Shown: positions 34,091 to 43,158 of the stretch, piece by piece
Layout: each line of letters begins with the position of its first letter
Position numbering within the stretch: position 1 is the stretch's first letter
Assembly (NCBI GenBank): GCA_035705295.1
Contig: DASSWG010000006.1
Span: 31,195 to 95,194 of the forward strand
Length of the DNA: 64,000 nucleotides
Direction: 5' to 3'
Source: DASSWG01 sp035705295
GTDB taxonomy: Bacteria > Bacteroidota > Bacteroidia > Flavobacteriales > Flavobacteriaceae
Made by a program: the position numbers and the translations under genes
Notes under the pieces: model-generated
What the model was told of the DNA's origin: nothing
Databases searched by the model: none
The model's input: the letters and a program-made list of their open reading frames with translations, nothing else

Positions 34091-36148
34091 ATGAATAATT
34101 TCACAAACAACCTTTATAAAAACCAAGCGCTTGTTTACAAGGTTTTTTTGCTGGCCGTTACCACTTTCGTGATTGTATATTTGTTTCCCAAAGGAAGTCA
34201 GTTCAAATATGATTTCACCAAAGGAAAACCATGGCAATATGAAAATTTGTACGCCCCGTTCGACTTTGCAATTTTAAAGACCCCTGAGGAAATTGCCCAG
34301 GAAAAAGAACAACTATTTCAATCGCACACGCCTTATTACGAATATAACGAAAATATTCCAAAACAAATAGAAGCAAGGCTTGAAGCCGAAATCCAATCTG
34401 TTTTTGCCGATAGCATTTTGCAGGGGAACAAAAATAGAATTACGCGCTTTTCCGAAAACCTATTGCAAAAAATATATGAAAAAGGGGTTTTGCTTGAAAT
34501 TGATCCGTTCCAAGCCAACCGTATTGTTTATTTAAAGAAAGGAAACGAAGCCGAAGAAGTGGTCTATGGGAACATCTTGAAACAAGACGATCTGCAAAAT
34601 TTCGTGGAAAACCAAATCAATTTGGCAGGGATGCACAAATTTAAAAATGGTTTGTTGGAGCTGTTTTTCAACCTGGTCGAACCCAATGTCGATTTGGATC
34701 AAGAACTTACGCAAACTGCGCTCGAGGATAAGTTGAGCGCAATTTCCTATACACGCGGAAGCGTTCCACAAGGGAGCCGCATTATCGTAAAAGGGGAAAT
34801 TGTTGACGATGCAAAATTCAAAATACTAAATTCCCTAAAAAAGGAATACGAAGCCAAAGATTGGACAAAATCCAGTTACTTCCTCATCGTTTTCGGGTAT
34901 AGTTTGTTGGTATCATTGGCTTTGTTGATGTTGTTGTTGTTCATTCGTAAATATCGACCGTCAATTTTTGAAAACAACACCAAGGTCACTTTTGTTTTTT
35001 TCAACATTATGGTAATGGTTTTGCTCACGGTGTTGGTGATGCGTTTGGACAATGAATATGTGTATGTGGTTCCGCTGTGTATTTTACCCTTGACCCTCAA
35101 GGCTTTTTTTGATGCCCGTATGGGTTTGTTCACCCACGTGGTCACGGTCGTGATTTTGGGGTTCATTGTTCCCAACAGTTATGAGTATATGTTTTTACAG
35201 ATCATTGCCGGAATTGTGACCATTCTCACGGTTTCCGAATTGTACAAACGGGCCAATTTGTTCATTTCCGTGGGGCAGATCACCGGGGTTTACATTCTAG
35301 CTTATTTCGCGTTCACCATCATTCAAGAAGGCGATTTGGGAAAAATAAATTACGAAACTTTCCTGATGTTTTTGTTGGGAGGCGTCGCCACCTTGTTCGC
35401 GCAACCCTTGGTGTATGCCTATGAAAAATTGTTCGGGCTGGTTTCAGACATGTCGCTGTTGGAGCTTTCCGACACCAATTCCAAATTGTTGAAGGAACTT
35501 TCCAACAAAGCTCCCGGAACCTTCCACCATTCTTTGAACGTGGCAAACCTGGGCGAGGCCGCTGCCAATGAAATCGGAGCGAACGCAATGTTGGTACGTG
35601 CCGGCGCACTTTACCACGACATCGGAAAAATGGATAAACCCACGTTTTTTACCGAAAACCAAACCACTTCTGTCAATCCGCATGATGAACTGGAACCTTT
35701 GGAAAGTGCTAAAATTATTATCGGCCACGTGCTCAATGGAATTGAAATTGCCAAGAAAAACAACCTTCCGGACCGGGTGATTGACTTTATCCGAACCCAT
35801 CACGGAACGACAACCGTTTATTATTTTTACCAAAAAGAAAAAGAAAACACCGACGAAACCGTCGAAGAAATCAATATTGAGAATTTCACCTATCCGGGTC
35901 CCATCCCGTTCAGCAAAGAAACCGCGATTTTGATGATGAGCGACAGCGTGGAGGCCGCCAGCAAAAGTTTGAAAGAACCCACCGCATTGTTGATCGATAA
36001 GTTTGTTGAAAAAATCATTGACAAACAAATGGACGAAGGGCAATTTTTGAACGCCGATATTACGTTCAAAGAAATACAAACCATCAAAAAAGTGCTGAAA
36101 AGAAAACTGAACAACATTTACCACCTTCGGGTGGAATATCCGGAATAG
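34091..36148 (+). CDS. PgpH-type 7TM-HD phosphohydrolase (c-di-AMP phosphodiesterase family)
   Basis: A 685-residue protein. An N-terminal membrane helix (about 17-36, YKVFLLAVTTFVIVYLF) is followed by an extracytoplasmic 7TMR-HDED domain (about 40-270), then seven transmembrane helices (about 275-470), and a C-terminal cytoplasmic HD domain with HHSLNVANLGEAAANEI, the metal-binding YHDIGKMDKP and the distal IRTHHGTT histidines. PgpH of Listeria hydrolyses c-di-AMP to pApA. The domain order here is the same, so the same activity is inferred. It appears to be a single gene. Confidence 0.92.
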   Translation: MNNFTNNLYKNQALVYKVFLLAVTTFVIVYLFPKGSQFKYDFTKGKPWQYENLYAPFDFAILKTPEEIAQEKEQLFQSHTPYYEYNENIPKQIEARLEAEIQSVFADSILQGNKNRITRFSENLLQKIYEKGVLLEIDPFQANRIVYLKKGNEAEEVVYGNILKQDDLQNFVENQINLAGMHKFKNGLLELFFNLVEPNVDLDQELTQTALEDKLSAISYTRGSVPQGSRIIVKGEIVDDAKFKILNSLKKEYEAKDWTKSSYFLIVFGYSLLVSLALLMLLLFIRKYRPSIFENNTKVTFVFFNIMVMVLLTVLVMRLDNEYVYVVPLCILPLTLKAFFDARMGLFTHVVTVVILGFIVPNSYEYMFLQIIAGIVTILTVSELYKRANLFISVGQITGVYILAYFAFTIIQEGDLGKINYETFLMFLLGGVATLFAQPLVYAYEKLFGLVSDMSLLELSDTNSKLLKELSNKAPGTFHHSLNVANLGEAAANEIGANAMLVRAGALYHDIGKMDKPTFFTENQTTSVNPHDELEPLESAKIIIGHVLNGIEIAKKNNLPDRVIDFIRTHHGTTTVYYFYQKEKENTDETVEEINIENFTYPGPIPFSKETAILMMSDSVEAASKSLKEPTALLIDKFVEKIIDKQMDEGQFLNADITFKEIQTIKKVLKRKLNNIYHLRVEYPE

Positions 36149-36152
36149 TTTA

Positions 36153-36190
36153 GTGTCCAGTGTTCGGTAGCAGTTGGCAGTGGCAAAATA
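36153..36190. repeat. Short intergenic repeat of CAGTTGGCAGTGGC type
   Basis: The gap after pgpH carries AGTGTCCAGTGTTCGG followed by CAGTTGGCAGTGGC. Similar strings in reverse orientation occur after parC (13571-13597). It looks like a degenerate interspersed repeat. Confidence 0.4.
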
Positions 36191-36295
36191 GATATGGATT
36201 GTAAAAATGCGGGCACAGGATTAATAAGAACAAGTTTAAAAAGCAATTTTAATCCGTAATAATTCGTATTTTTAATTCGCATAAAATTCGCACCC

Positions 36296-37177
36296 ATGAA
36301 ATTCGGAAAAGTTGAAAATCCGGGCGAAATTGATTTTTCATTGCCCAAAGACCACCCACAAACCAAAAAAGTGCTTTCCCAGTTTTCGAGCAATTCGTTT
36401 GAAAACATTGCGGTGGGTTGCGCAAAATGGAACCGCACCGATTTAAAAGGTTTTTATCCCCGCGGAACGAAAGATGAACTGGAATATTATGCCACACAGT
36501 TCAATTCCATTGAGCTGAACGCTTCCTTTTATCGAATGTTTCCGAAGGAACAATTCAAAACCTGGCACGACAAAGTAGGGGAAGGGTTTCGATTTTTTCC
36601 GAAAGTTCCGCGATTGATCAGCCATTTGAAACGCTTGAACGAAACTGAAGAACTGGTACAAGATTTCACCGAAAATTTGAAACCCTTGAACGAAAAACTC
36701 GGAATGGTTTTTCTGCAAATGCCGGAAAATTTTATGCCCAAATACATTGATCGCTTGCCAAAATTTTTTCAATCGTGGCCAAGTGATGTTCCGCTGGCGT
36801 TCGAAGTGCGCCACACCGATTGGCATAACGACCCAGTGGTCAGCGATGAGTTGAATTCCATTTTGATGCAGTACAACGTCAGTAACATTATCACCGACAG
36901 CGCCGGAAGAAGGGATTTGTTGCATATGCGATTGACCACCGACACCGCTTTTATTCGCTACAACGGCGCCAATCACCCATCGGATTATTCGCGATTGGAC
37001 GATTGGCTCGAACGCCTCGAAATTTGGCACAAGGAAGGTTTGAAAAACTGTTATTTTTTTGTGCACCAAAATGTCGAAAAAGCTTCCCCTTTGCTGTCAG
37101 GATATTTTATCGAAAAATTCAATTCACTTTTTGATACGCAACTGAAAATCCCTGTCACTAATTCTACAAAACAATAA
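36296..37177 (+). CDS. DUF72 family protein
   Basis: A 293-residue protein. DUF72 landmarks are IAVGCAKWNRTDLKGFYPRG near residue 38, then EYYATQFNSIELNASFYRMF, FRFFPKVPRLISHLKRL and GMVFLQMPENFMPKYIDRL, and finally VPLAFEVRHTDWH and FIRYNGANHPSDYSRLDDW. The fold is TIM-barrel-like. The biochemical role is not established for the family. It is cotranscribed with the thioesterase that starts four bases after its stop. Confidence 0.9.
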   Translation: MKFGKVENPGEIDFSLPKDHPQTKKVLSQFSSNSFENIAVGCAKWNRTDLKGFYPRGTKDELEYYATQFNSIELNASFYRMFPKEQFKTWHDKVGEGFRFFPKVPRLISHLKRLNETEELVQDFTENLKPLNEKLGMVFLQMPENFMPKYIDRLPKFFQSWPSDVPLAFEVRHTDWHNDPVVSDELNSILMQYNVSNIITDSAGRRDLLHMRLTTDTAFIRYNGANHPSDYSRLDDWLERLEIWHKEGLKNCYFFVHQNVEKASPLLSGYFIEKFNSLFDTQLKIPVTNSTKQ

Positions 37178-37181
37178 AAAC

Positions 37182-37577
37182 ATGGAGATGAAATTTCATA
37201 CCAGAAAATGGATAAAACCCGAAGATTTGAATCCGAACGGCACTTTATTTGGCGGGCGTTTGCTCGAATGGATCGACGAAGAAGCGGCTTTGTACGCGAT
37301 CATTCAGCTCGAAAATCCGAAAACCGTCACCAAATTCATGAGCGAAATCGATTTTCAAAGTTCTGCCAAACAAGGCGATATTATTGAAATTGGTCTAAAA
37401 GTATTGAAATTCGGCAATGCCTCACTGACCCTGAAATGCGAAGTCCGCAACAAAATGACCCGTGAAAAAATCATTGGCATTGAAAACATTGTGATGGTCA
37501 GTTTGGACGAACATGGAAAACCAAAGCCCCACGGAAAAAACCAAGTGGAGTTTGTAAAAGACCGTTTGGCGAAATAG
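37182..37577 (+). CDS. Acyl-CoA thioesterase, hotdog fold (YciA/BACH-like)
   Basis: A 131-residue single hotdog domain. The signature PEDLNPNGTLFGGRLLEWID holds the active-site Asn and the helix that ends with Asp-Glu-Glu; VTKFMSEIDFQSSAKQGD and a C-terminal ENIVMVSLDEHGKPKPHG complete the fold. It hydrolyses acyl-CoA to free CoA and acid. It follows the DUF72 gene by four bases. Similar proteins use medium to long-chain acyl-CoA; specificity here is not predictable. Confidence 0.9.
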   Translation: MEMKFHTRKWIKPEDLNPNGTLFGGRLLEWIDEEAALYAIIQLENPKTVTKFMSEIDFQSSAKQGDIIEIGLKVLKFGNASLTLKCEVRNKMTREKIIGIENIVMVSLDEHGKPKPHGKNQVEFVKDRLAK

Positions 37578-37632
37578 GGCTTTGGGCCTCGACGGCTATA
37601 GTTCGACTAAGAGCGTTTTCGCAAATTACCCT

Positions 37633-37929
37633 CTATTCTTCAACCGGCAAATATTTCCTTTCCACATAAAAAGGCCCCAAGGGAAGCACCGAGCACAAAA
37701 TGGCGATGAACAAGGTTTTGAGCGGCCAGTTTAGTTTTTCGTACATCCAATACGCGCCAAAAACATAAGCTATAAAAAGGATTCCGTGCGCCATTCCAAC
37801 GATCTCCACCATTTTGGGCATGTCCCAGATATATTTCAAGGGCATTGCGACCAACAACAGCAACAAAAAAGAAACAGCTTCCAGTGCGCTGATGAATTTA
37901 AAGGTTTTTATTTGAGTGGATTTTTTCAT
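37633..37929 (-). CDS. DUF3817 family small membrane protein
   Basis: A 98-residue protein with three hydrophobic helices: FKFISALEAVSFLLLLLVAM (about 11-30), VEIVGMAHGILFIAYVFGAY (42-61) and LKTLFIAILCSVLPLGPFYV (70-89). The ALEAVSFLLL and GMAHGILF motifs fit DUF3817. Family members sit in the inner membrane with no assigned function. It is convergent with the thioesterase gene. Confidence 0.87.
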   Translation of the reverse strand: MKKSTQIKTFKFISALEAVSFLLLLLVAMPLKYIWDMPKMVEIVGMAHGILFIAYVFGAYWMYEKLNWPLKTLFIAILCSVLPLGPFYVERKYLPVEE

Positions 37930-38012
37930 GTTATTTTTTTGAAGTATTGTTTTTTATCAAAACCCTTTCAGCGTTTTGACCGCTGAAAAGATTCTTCTCA
38001 GCAGACCAATAT

Positions 38013-39470
38013 TTAGCGGTCCACAGCTTCTATTTTTTTCAATTCCCTACTGAACAAATGTTGTTTTTTGATCATTTTTGCCGTTTGTTCGGGCAACATT
38101 TCTTCCCAACCGGGTTTTCCTTCGGCGATCATTTCCAGCACTTCGCGGGAGTAAATTCCCAAAATATCCGGATCGTAATCTTTGATATCGACTACTTTTC
38201 CGTTGTATTTAAAGAACTTGTACAACTCTTTCATACGTGGGTGCACCTTCAAATTTTCGCTGTTGGTGATTTTTCCGGTTTCGCGATCTTTTAGCGGATA
38301 GAGGTAGACTTTGAGGTCTTTGAAGAACAATTTCCCGAAGGCTTCCAAAATACCACCGCTCAAATGACGGTAATAATGTTCGTCGAAAATATCGACCAAA
38401 TTGTTCACGCCCATGGTAAGGCCCATCCGCTCTTTGGTGTAGCGTGAAAAATATTCCACAAGTTTGTAATATTCTTGAAAGTTGGAAATCATCACCGTTT
38501 GCCCGAGCGAGCACAACAATTTCGCCCGGTCCATAAAATCTTCTTCGTCAATTTCGCCTTCCGCGCGCAAATTGGACAAGGTGATTTCAAAAATGCTAAC
38601 CGTATTGTCTTTTTCGACACGGCGTTCGTTCAGGAACAATTCCAACGAATTTTTGTACATGTCCATGTTTACTTTGGTCACCGGGCGAAAACTTCCGCGA
38701 AGCGCCAACACGTTTTTTTTGTACAAAATTCTTGCGGGCAGCACGTTTTTTCCTTCCGGGGAAAACATCACGGCCTCGGTCATTCCGTTTTTCACCAATT
38801 GAAGGCTCATCAAACGGTTATCGACATTTTCAAAACGAGGCCCCGAGAAATTGATCGTGTCTATTTCAATTTGGTCTTTATTGAGGTGATCGTACAAATA
38901 GCGCAACAATTTTTTTGGCGAATCATATTTGTAGTATGCGCCATAAATAAGGTTCACGCCCAAAACGCCCAAGGTGTTTTGTTGCAAACGCGCGTCGTTT
39001 TGGTGAAAACGCACGTGAAGGATAATTTCGTTGTATTCTTCTTTGGGCTCGGTTTGGTAGCGGATGCCGACCCAACCGTGGCCTTTGTATTTTCGTGCAA
39101 AATCGATGGTTGCGACCGTGTTGGCGTAACAAAAAAACAATTTGTTCGGATGCTTTTTTCGTTCAATACGCTCCTCGATGAGGTTCATTTCGTGCGAAAG
39201 CATTTTTTTCAGCCGATCTTCGGTCACATAGCGCTTGTCTTTTTCGACCCCGTAAATGGCATCGCTAAAATCTTTGTCATAAGCGCTCATGGTTTTTGCA
39301 ATGGTTCCGGAAGCCCCGCCGGCCCGAAAAAAATTGCGCACGGTTTCCTGTCCGGCCCCGATTTCTGAAAACGTACCGTAAATGTTTTCGTTTAAATTGA
39401 TTCTCAAGGCTTTGCTGTTTATCGAAGGAATGTTTTCAAATTCCTTGTCGCCCATAATGGTAATCGGCAT
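38013..39470 (-). CDS. Large conserved Bacteroidota protein of unknown function
   Basis: A 485-residue soluble-looking protein; a second ATG at 39455 (MGDKEFENIPSINSKALRIN) is the likelier start because the conserved part begins there. Notable segments: INLNENIYGTFSEIGAGQET, FFRAGGASGTIAKTMSAYDK, FFCYANTVATIDFARKYKGH and GWVGIRYQTEPKEE, then LGVLGVNLIYGAYYK, and a C-terminal basic tail with MIKKQHLFSRELKK. There are no membrane spans or signal peptide. I recall relatives carrying conflicting names (for example TonB-dependent receptor or nicotinate-nucleotide adenylyltransferase), but neither a beta-barrel nor a nucleotidyltransferase HxGH motif is visible. Function is unknown. Confidence 0.8.
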   Translation of the reverse strand: MPITIMGDKEFENIPSINSKALRINLNENIYGTFSEIGAGQETVRNFFRAGGASGTIAKTMSAYDKDFSDAIYGVEKDKRYVTEDRLKKMLSHEMNLIEERIERKKHPNKLFFCYANTVATIDFARKYKGHGWVGIRYQTEPKEEYNEIILHVRFHQNDARLQQNTLGVLGVNLIYGAYYKYDSPKKLLRYLYDHLNKDQIEIDTINFSGPRFENVDNRLMSLQLVKNGMTEAVMFSPEGKNVLPARILYKKNVLALRGSFRPVTKVNMDMYKNSLELFLNERRVEKDNTVSIFEITLSNLRAEGEIDEEDFMDRAKLLCSLGQTVMISNFQEYYKLVEYFSRYTKERMGLTMGVNNLVDIFDEHYYRHLSGGILEAFGKLFFKDLKVYLYPLKDRETGKITNSENLKVHPRMKELYKFFKYNGKVVDIKDYDPDILGIYSREVLEMIAEGKPGWEEMLPEQTAKMIKKQHLFSRELKKIEAVDR

Positions 39471-39544
39471 GGCAATTTCTTTTTATGAATAGCGTATCAC
39501 GGTTCAAAGGTAGCAAAATGCGTACCTAAACAAAAAAATAGTTC

Positions 39545-39552
39545 TATTTTTG
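39545..39552 (+). promoter_or_regulatory. -7 box supporting a TTG start for the MBL hydrolase
   Basis: TATTTTTG fits the TAnnTTTG consensus and lies 17 bases before the TTG at 39570, so transcription would begin just ahead of that codon. Confidence 0.5.
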
Positions 39553-39569
39553 TTCAAAAATTCGTCAAT

Positions 39570-40331
39570 TTGAAAATTACGTTTCTCGGCACCGGTACTT
39601 CTCAGGGAATTCCAATTATCGGAAGTGATGATCCGGTATGTTTGAGCGAGAATCCAAAAGACAAACGCTTGCGGGTTTCAGTGCTGGTCGAATGGGGAAA
39701 TTATGCGTTTGTGATCGACTGCGGGCCTGATTTTCGACAACAAATGCTTACCAATCATGTTCCGCGTTTGGACGGAATTTTGTACACGCACGAACACAAC
39801 GACCACACGGCCGGGTTGGACGACATTCGCCCGTTTTATTTTCGGCAAGGGGCCATTTCCATTTATGCGCAAGAAGAAGTGGTCAATGCATTGCGACAGC
39901 GGTTTTCCTATATTTTCACCATCGAGAACAAATATCCTTCAGCGCCCGATTTGCATGTCAATTTGATCGATGAAAATCCTTTTTTTATTGAAGGTTTGAA
40001 AATCATCCCCATTAAAGTTATGCATGGTCGTTTGGAAGTTTTTGGGTATAGAATTGGGGATTTTTCTTACATCACCGATGCAAAGACCGTGGCGGACGAA
40101 GAGGTCGAAAAACTGAAGGGAACAAAAATTTTAGTGGTCAATGCTTTACGGATCGAACCCCACCCGACACATTTCAACTTGGAAGAAGCTTTGGAATTTG
40201 TGAAAAAAGTGAACCCGGAAAAAGCGTATTTCACGCACATTAGCCATAAATTGGGCTTTCACGACGAGGTGGAAAAACAATTGCCAAAAAATGTGTTTTT
40301 GGCGTACGATAATTTAAAAATAGAACTCTGA
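39570..40331 (+). CDS. MBL-fold metallo-hydrolase (PhnP-like)
   Basis: A 253-residue protein with a TTG start; the fold begins at once with KITFLGTGTSQGIP, so nothing is missing. The metal-binding motif THEHNDH places His74, His76, Asp78 and His79. Further ligands are the His in KVMHGRLE, the Asp in ITDAKTV and the His in YFTHISH. The GTGTSQGIP start and CGPDFRQQM segment resemble PhnP-type phosphodiesterases of cyclic or mononucleotide substrates. No phn genes are near, so the substrate is unknown. The stop overlaps the next start (TGATG). Confidence 0.9.
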   Translation: MKITFLGTGTSQGIPIIGSDDPVCLSENPKDKRLRVSVLVEWGNYAFVIDCGPDFRQQMLTNHVPRLDGILYTHEHNDHTAGLDDIRPFYFRQGAISIYAQEEVVNALRQRFSYIFTIENKYPSAPDLHVNLIDENPFFIEGLKIIPIKVMHGRLEVFGYRIGDFSYITDAKTVADEEVEKLKGTKILVVNALRIEPHPTHFNLEEALEFVKKVNPEKAYFTHISHKLGFHDEVEKQLPKNVFLAYDNLKIEL

Positions 40332-40840
40332 TGCGAAACAAAATTTTTATGTACCTCTTTCTTTTTGCGGCTTTATACATTGTTTTTCAATATATGAACG
40401 CAAAAAAAGCCGATGAATTTTATACCGAAAAAGTGAAGAGTTTGGAAACGAAAGTGGGAAATATGGAATCAAAACTCGATTCCTTAAAGCTTGAAAATGA
40501 AGTGCTTTTTCAACAAAAAATGGATTTGGGCTATTTTTCATTGACAGAAAACGATGCGGCAAGTTCCATTTTTGTGAAGCGTGGGTTTGACGTGAATGAA
40601 CTTGCGGCCAGGGTAAAAGACGAAATTATCTCCAGAAACGATGCCAAAAAAGACAATGATTTGGTTCCTTTTCCCGGAATGAATGGGTTGATGCGCATCA
40701 ACCACATCCAAATTTTGAACAGTCAATGGATCATTGCCGATTTCACGAACGGTAGTTTTTGGGGCGAAGTTTTATTGAAATACCATATTGGTGACGACGG
40801 TAAATTGGAAATCACCACGATGGACGCACTTTTGTATTGA
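40331..40840 (+). CDS. Membrane-anchored coiled-coil protein, function unknown
   Basis: A 169-residue protein. A single N-terminal transmembrane helix or uncleaved signal (IFMYLFLFAALYIVFQYM, about 5-22) precedes a predicted coiled coil at about 28-62 (KVKSLETKVGNMESKLDSLK), then a globular C-terminal part with PFPGMNGLMRINHIQILNSQ and FTNGSFWGEVLLKYHI. Its ATG overlaps the stop of the MBL hydrolase, so expression is probably coupled. It faces the periplasm if the helix is an anchor. I do not recognise the family. Confidence 0.78.
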   Translation: MRNKIFMYLFLFAALYIVFQYMNAKKADEFYTEKVKSLETKVGNMESKLDSLKLENEVLFQQKMDLGYFSLTENDAASSIFVKRGFDVNELAARVKDEIISRNDAKKDNDLVPFPGMNGLMRINHIQILNSQWIIADFTNGSFWGEVLLKYHIGDDGKLEITTMDALLY

Positions 40841-40844
40841 CCGA

Positions 40845-41498
40845 TCACTCTGCTTCCAACCATTGTTTGAATTCAAAGAAATTATTAGGGGCCACACCAT
40901 GGCCCACCGGAAATTCCGAATATGAATTTTCAATGTTCAGCTTGTCCAAAAAGGGTTTTGTTTTTCGGGCCCATTCCACCGGGATGACTTGATCCACGGT
41001 TCCGTGCGAAGCATAAATTCGAAGATTGGAAAAATCATTTTCCCTGTAATTCTCCCGCAGCATGTTTTCGTCCACATATCCGCTTAGGGCGACAACTTGT
41101 TGAATTTTTTTCGGGTTTGACAACGCAACGGCATAGCTCAAAATTGAGCCTTGACTGAACCCGAGCAAAGTAATTTTTGAAGCATCGACCGGGTAATTTT
41201 CAATCACTTCATCGATGAATTTTTCGATTTTTTTTCGCGATTCCACTGCTTGTTCCACGTTGCTGAATTTGGTGTTGGAAGCATCAAAATTGATTTCGTA
41301 CCAGGCATTCCCGTAGGGTTGCATCGCGTAGGGCGCTTTCACCGAAATGATCAAATAGTTTTCGGGAAGCTCCGGAGCAAACGAAAACAAATCGTTTTCG
41401 TCACTGCCAAAGCCGTGCAACATAATGATCGCCGGCGCTTTTTCCGACAAATTGGAAGGTCGTAAAAGGTGTTCGAGCGAAAGGGGTTTGGTGGTCAT
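40845..41498 (-). CDS. Alpha/beta hydrolase (carboxylesterase/phospholipase-like)
   Basis: A 217-residue protein of the bacterial carboxylesterase (Est/YpfH-like) family. The oxyanion region is IIMLHGFGSDENDL near residue 24, the nucleophile Ser115 is in LLGFSQGSIL, the acid Asp is in HGTVDQVIPV and the His is in FPVGHGVAPNN. It is soluble and cytoplasmic by appearance. It would hydrolyse short acyl esters or lysophospholipids; the substrate is unknown. Its stop is four bases from that of the convergent coiled-coil gene. Confidence 0.9.
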   Translation of the reverse strand: MTTKPLSLEHLLRPSNLSEKAPAIIMLHGFGSDENDLFSFAPELPENYLIISVKAPYAMQPYGNAWYEINFDASNTKFSNVEQAVESRKKIEKFIDEVIENYPVDASKITLLGFSQGSILSYAVALSNPKKIQQVVALSGYVDENMLRENYRENDFSNLRIYASHGTVDQVIPVEWARKTKPFLDKLNIENSYSEFPVGHGVAPNNFFEFKQWLEAE

Positions 41499-41557
41499 AA
41501 AATTGGAGCTTGAAATTTGGGTCGTGCGGCTTTTTTCGAACTGAACTATTCAAAAAA

Positions 41558-41893
41558 TCAATATTCGGTGATCGTTTTGAACCATTTCTGAAAGTGTTCC
41601 CCCAAAAAAGGCACGAGGGTTTTGTTACCTTGCAGCGCGCCGGCAAAACCATAAATCCATAATACGAACACAAATATCCAAAATGCGCTGGTAATAAGCC
41701 AGCTGTCAAAACCACTGACCAAAAAAACCAACAATAAATAAAGTAAATGCAAACCAATTGCCTGGCGAAGATGAAATGCCGCAAATTCGTTCTTTTTGTC
41801 CTTGTTCATAAAAAGCGCAATAATTCCGCCGATGAACGTGATGTAGGCGATTATGGCAATGTTTTTTCCTTCTTTTGCCGTTAGGTTTTCCAT
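41558..41893 (-). CDS. Small three- to four-helix membrane protein (DUF4870-like)
   Basis: A 111-residue protein from the ATG at 41893; a TTG three codons earlier would overlap the upstream gene. The chain is EGKNIAIIAYITFIGGIIAL (first helix), a conserved amphipathic stretch FAAFHLRQAIGLHLLYLLLV (second), FDSWLITSAFWIFVFVLWIY (third) and a C-terminal GALQGNKTLVPFLGEHFQKW. The FHxRQ helix is typical of DUF4870 proteins. It begins one base after the dihydroorotase-like gene's stop and is in its operon. Confidence 0.82.
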   Translation of the reverse strand: MENLTAKEGKNIAIIAYITFIGGIIALFMNKDKKNEFAAFHLRQAIGLHLLYLLLVFLVSGFDSWLITSAFWIFVFVLWIYGFAGALQGNKTLVPFLGEHFQKWFKTITEY

Positions 41894-41894
41894 T

Positions 41895-43145
41895 TTATGC
41901 AAGCGTTAATTGGTTGTTAGAGAATGTTCCGACGACTTTTCCTTTCAATGTTTCCCCGAGGAACATACTGTTTTTGGAAGTCGAAAAAATTGCATTTTGC
42001 TGAAATTCATAGTTTTTATCGGGAACAAAAAGTGTGAGATCGGCTTTTTTTCCTTCTGAAAATGGATTGTATTCTACAGAAAAACGTTCTTTCCCGCTGG
42101 TCAACAAGCGAACACTGGTTTCGGTGCCGAAAATTGTGCACAAAGCTCCAAATGCCGTTTCCAGCCCAATGGATCCGTAGAGCGCGTGTTCGAATTCCAC
42201 ATTTTTATGCTCGATATCGACCGGGAAATGATCGCTGGTGACCATATCGATGGTCCCGTCTTTTACTCCTTTGATCAGTGCCGTCAAGTCTTTTTTTGTG
42301 CGCAATGGAGGAAGTACTTTGAAGTTGGCGTCAAATTCGGTGAGTTTGTCGTCGGTGAAAAACAAGTTGTGTATTGCTACGCTGCAAGTGACGTTCAAAC
42401 CTTTCTTTTTTGCATCTTTGATCAAGCGCACGGATTTTTCGGTGGAAATGGTTGGAAGGTGCAATTTGCCACCGGTATATTCCAACAAATACAAATCGCG
42501 GATAATTTGCAGCTCTTCCGCCAAAGGCGGGATTCCTTTCAGGCCCAAAGAAGTGCTGTTCAAGTTTTCATTCACCTGACCTTTCCCAACTACTTTGTTT
42601 TCTTGTGGGTACGATAAAATCAGCCCGTTAAAATTTTGTGCATACTGCAACGCGATTTTCAACAAATTCGGATTTTCTATCGGCTGTTTGTAATCGCCAA
42701 AAGCCGTGGCCCCAGCTTGCGACATATCGTAAATTTCCGCAAGTTGAACGCCTTCGCTGTTTTTGCTCAAAGCACCAATCGGATATAAGTTCACGGAACT
42801 TTTGGAAGCTTTTCCTTTTAGATAAGCGACATTGGAATTGGTATCGATCACCGGAAAAGTCACAGGGTTGAGGGCAATGGCCGTGAACCCACTTTTGGCA
42901 GCGGTTTTCAATCCGTTCGCGAGGGTTTCGCGCTCTTCAAAACCGGGTTCGCCAAAACTCACGCTGCTGTCGAACCAACCTTCGGAAAGATGCAGGTTTT
43001 TAATGCTGATTTCGCGGTCCACTTTGGATTTGATGGAAGTTTTGATGGCCGATATTTTTCCGTTTTCAACCAATACATCCATCTTTTTTTGGTGAAACTT
43101 GCTTCCCGGAACAACTATTTTGGCGTTTTTGAAGAGTATTTTCAT
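41895..43145 (-). CDS. Dihydroorotase-like protein lacking metal-binding residues (PyrC'-type)
   Basis: A 416-residue amidohydrolase-fold protein clearly related to class I dihydroorotases, with the ISIKNLHLSEGWFD entry strand and the FGEPGFEERETL loop. In active enzymes the segment reads Asp-x-His-x-His; here it is GWFDSSVSFGEPG, with both histidines replaced by serine. The bridging Lys segment (GATAFGDYKQP) and the usual later His ligands (reading LSYPQENK and LHLPTIST here) are also absent, while SDHFP near residue 305 keeps the catalytic Asp. I infer a non-catalytic paralogue, perhaps structural as in PyrC' of some ATCase complexes. It is between BatA/VWA and DUF4870 genes, 13 bases after the former. 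Confidence 0.85.
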   Translation of the reverse strand: MKILFKNAKIVVPGSKFHQKKMDVLVENGKISAIKTSIKSKVDREISIKNLHLSEGWFDSSVSFGEPGFEERETLANGLKTAAKSGFTAIALNPVTFPVIDTNSNVAYLKGKASKSSVNLYPIGALSKNSEGVQLAEIYDMSQAGATAFGDYKQPIENPNLLKIALQYAQNFNGLILSYPQENKVVGKGQVNENLNSTSLGLKGIPPLAEELQIIRDLYLLEYTGGKLHLPTISTEKSVRLIKDAKKKGLNVTCSVAIHNLFFTDDKLTEFDANFKVLPPLRTKKDLTALIKGVKDGTIDMVTSDHFPVDIEHKNVEFEHALYGSIGLETAFGALCTIFGTETSVRLLTSGKERFSVEYNPFSEGKKADLTLFVPDKNYEFQQNAIFSTSKNSMFLGETLKGKVVGTFSNNQLTLA

Positions 43146-43158
43146 AATGGGTTCCGTA

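Noticed and set aside
38475..39368. 297-codon plus-strand frame opposite the conserved unknown gene
   Set aside because: It is a Phe/His/Val-rich antisense shadow without motif or promoter, and the minus-strand gene has normal protein composition.
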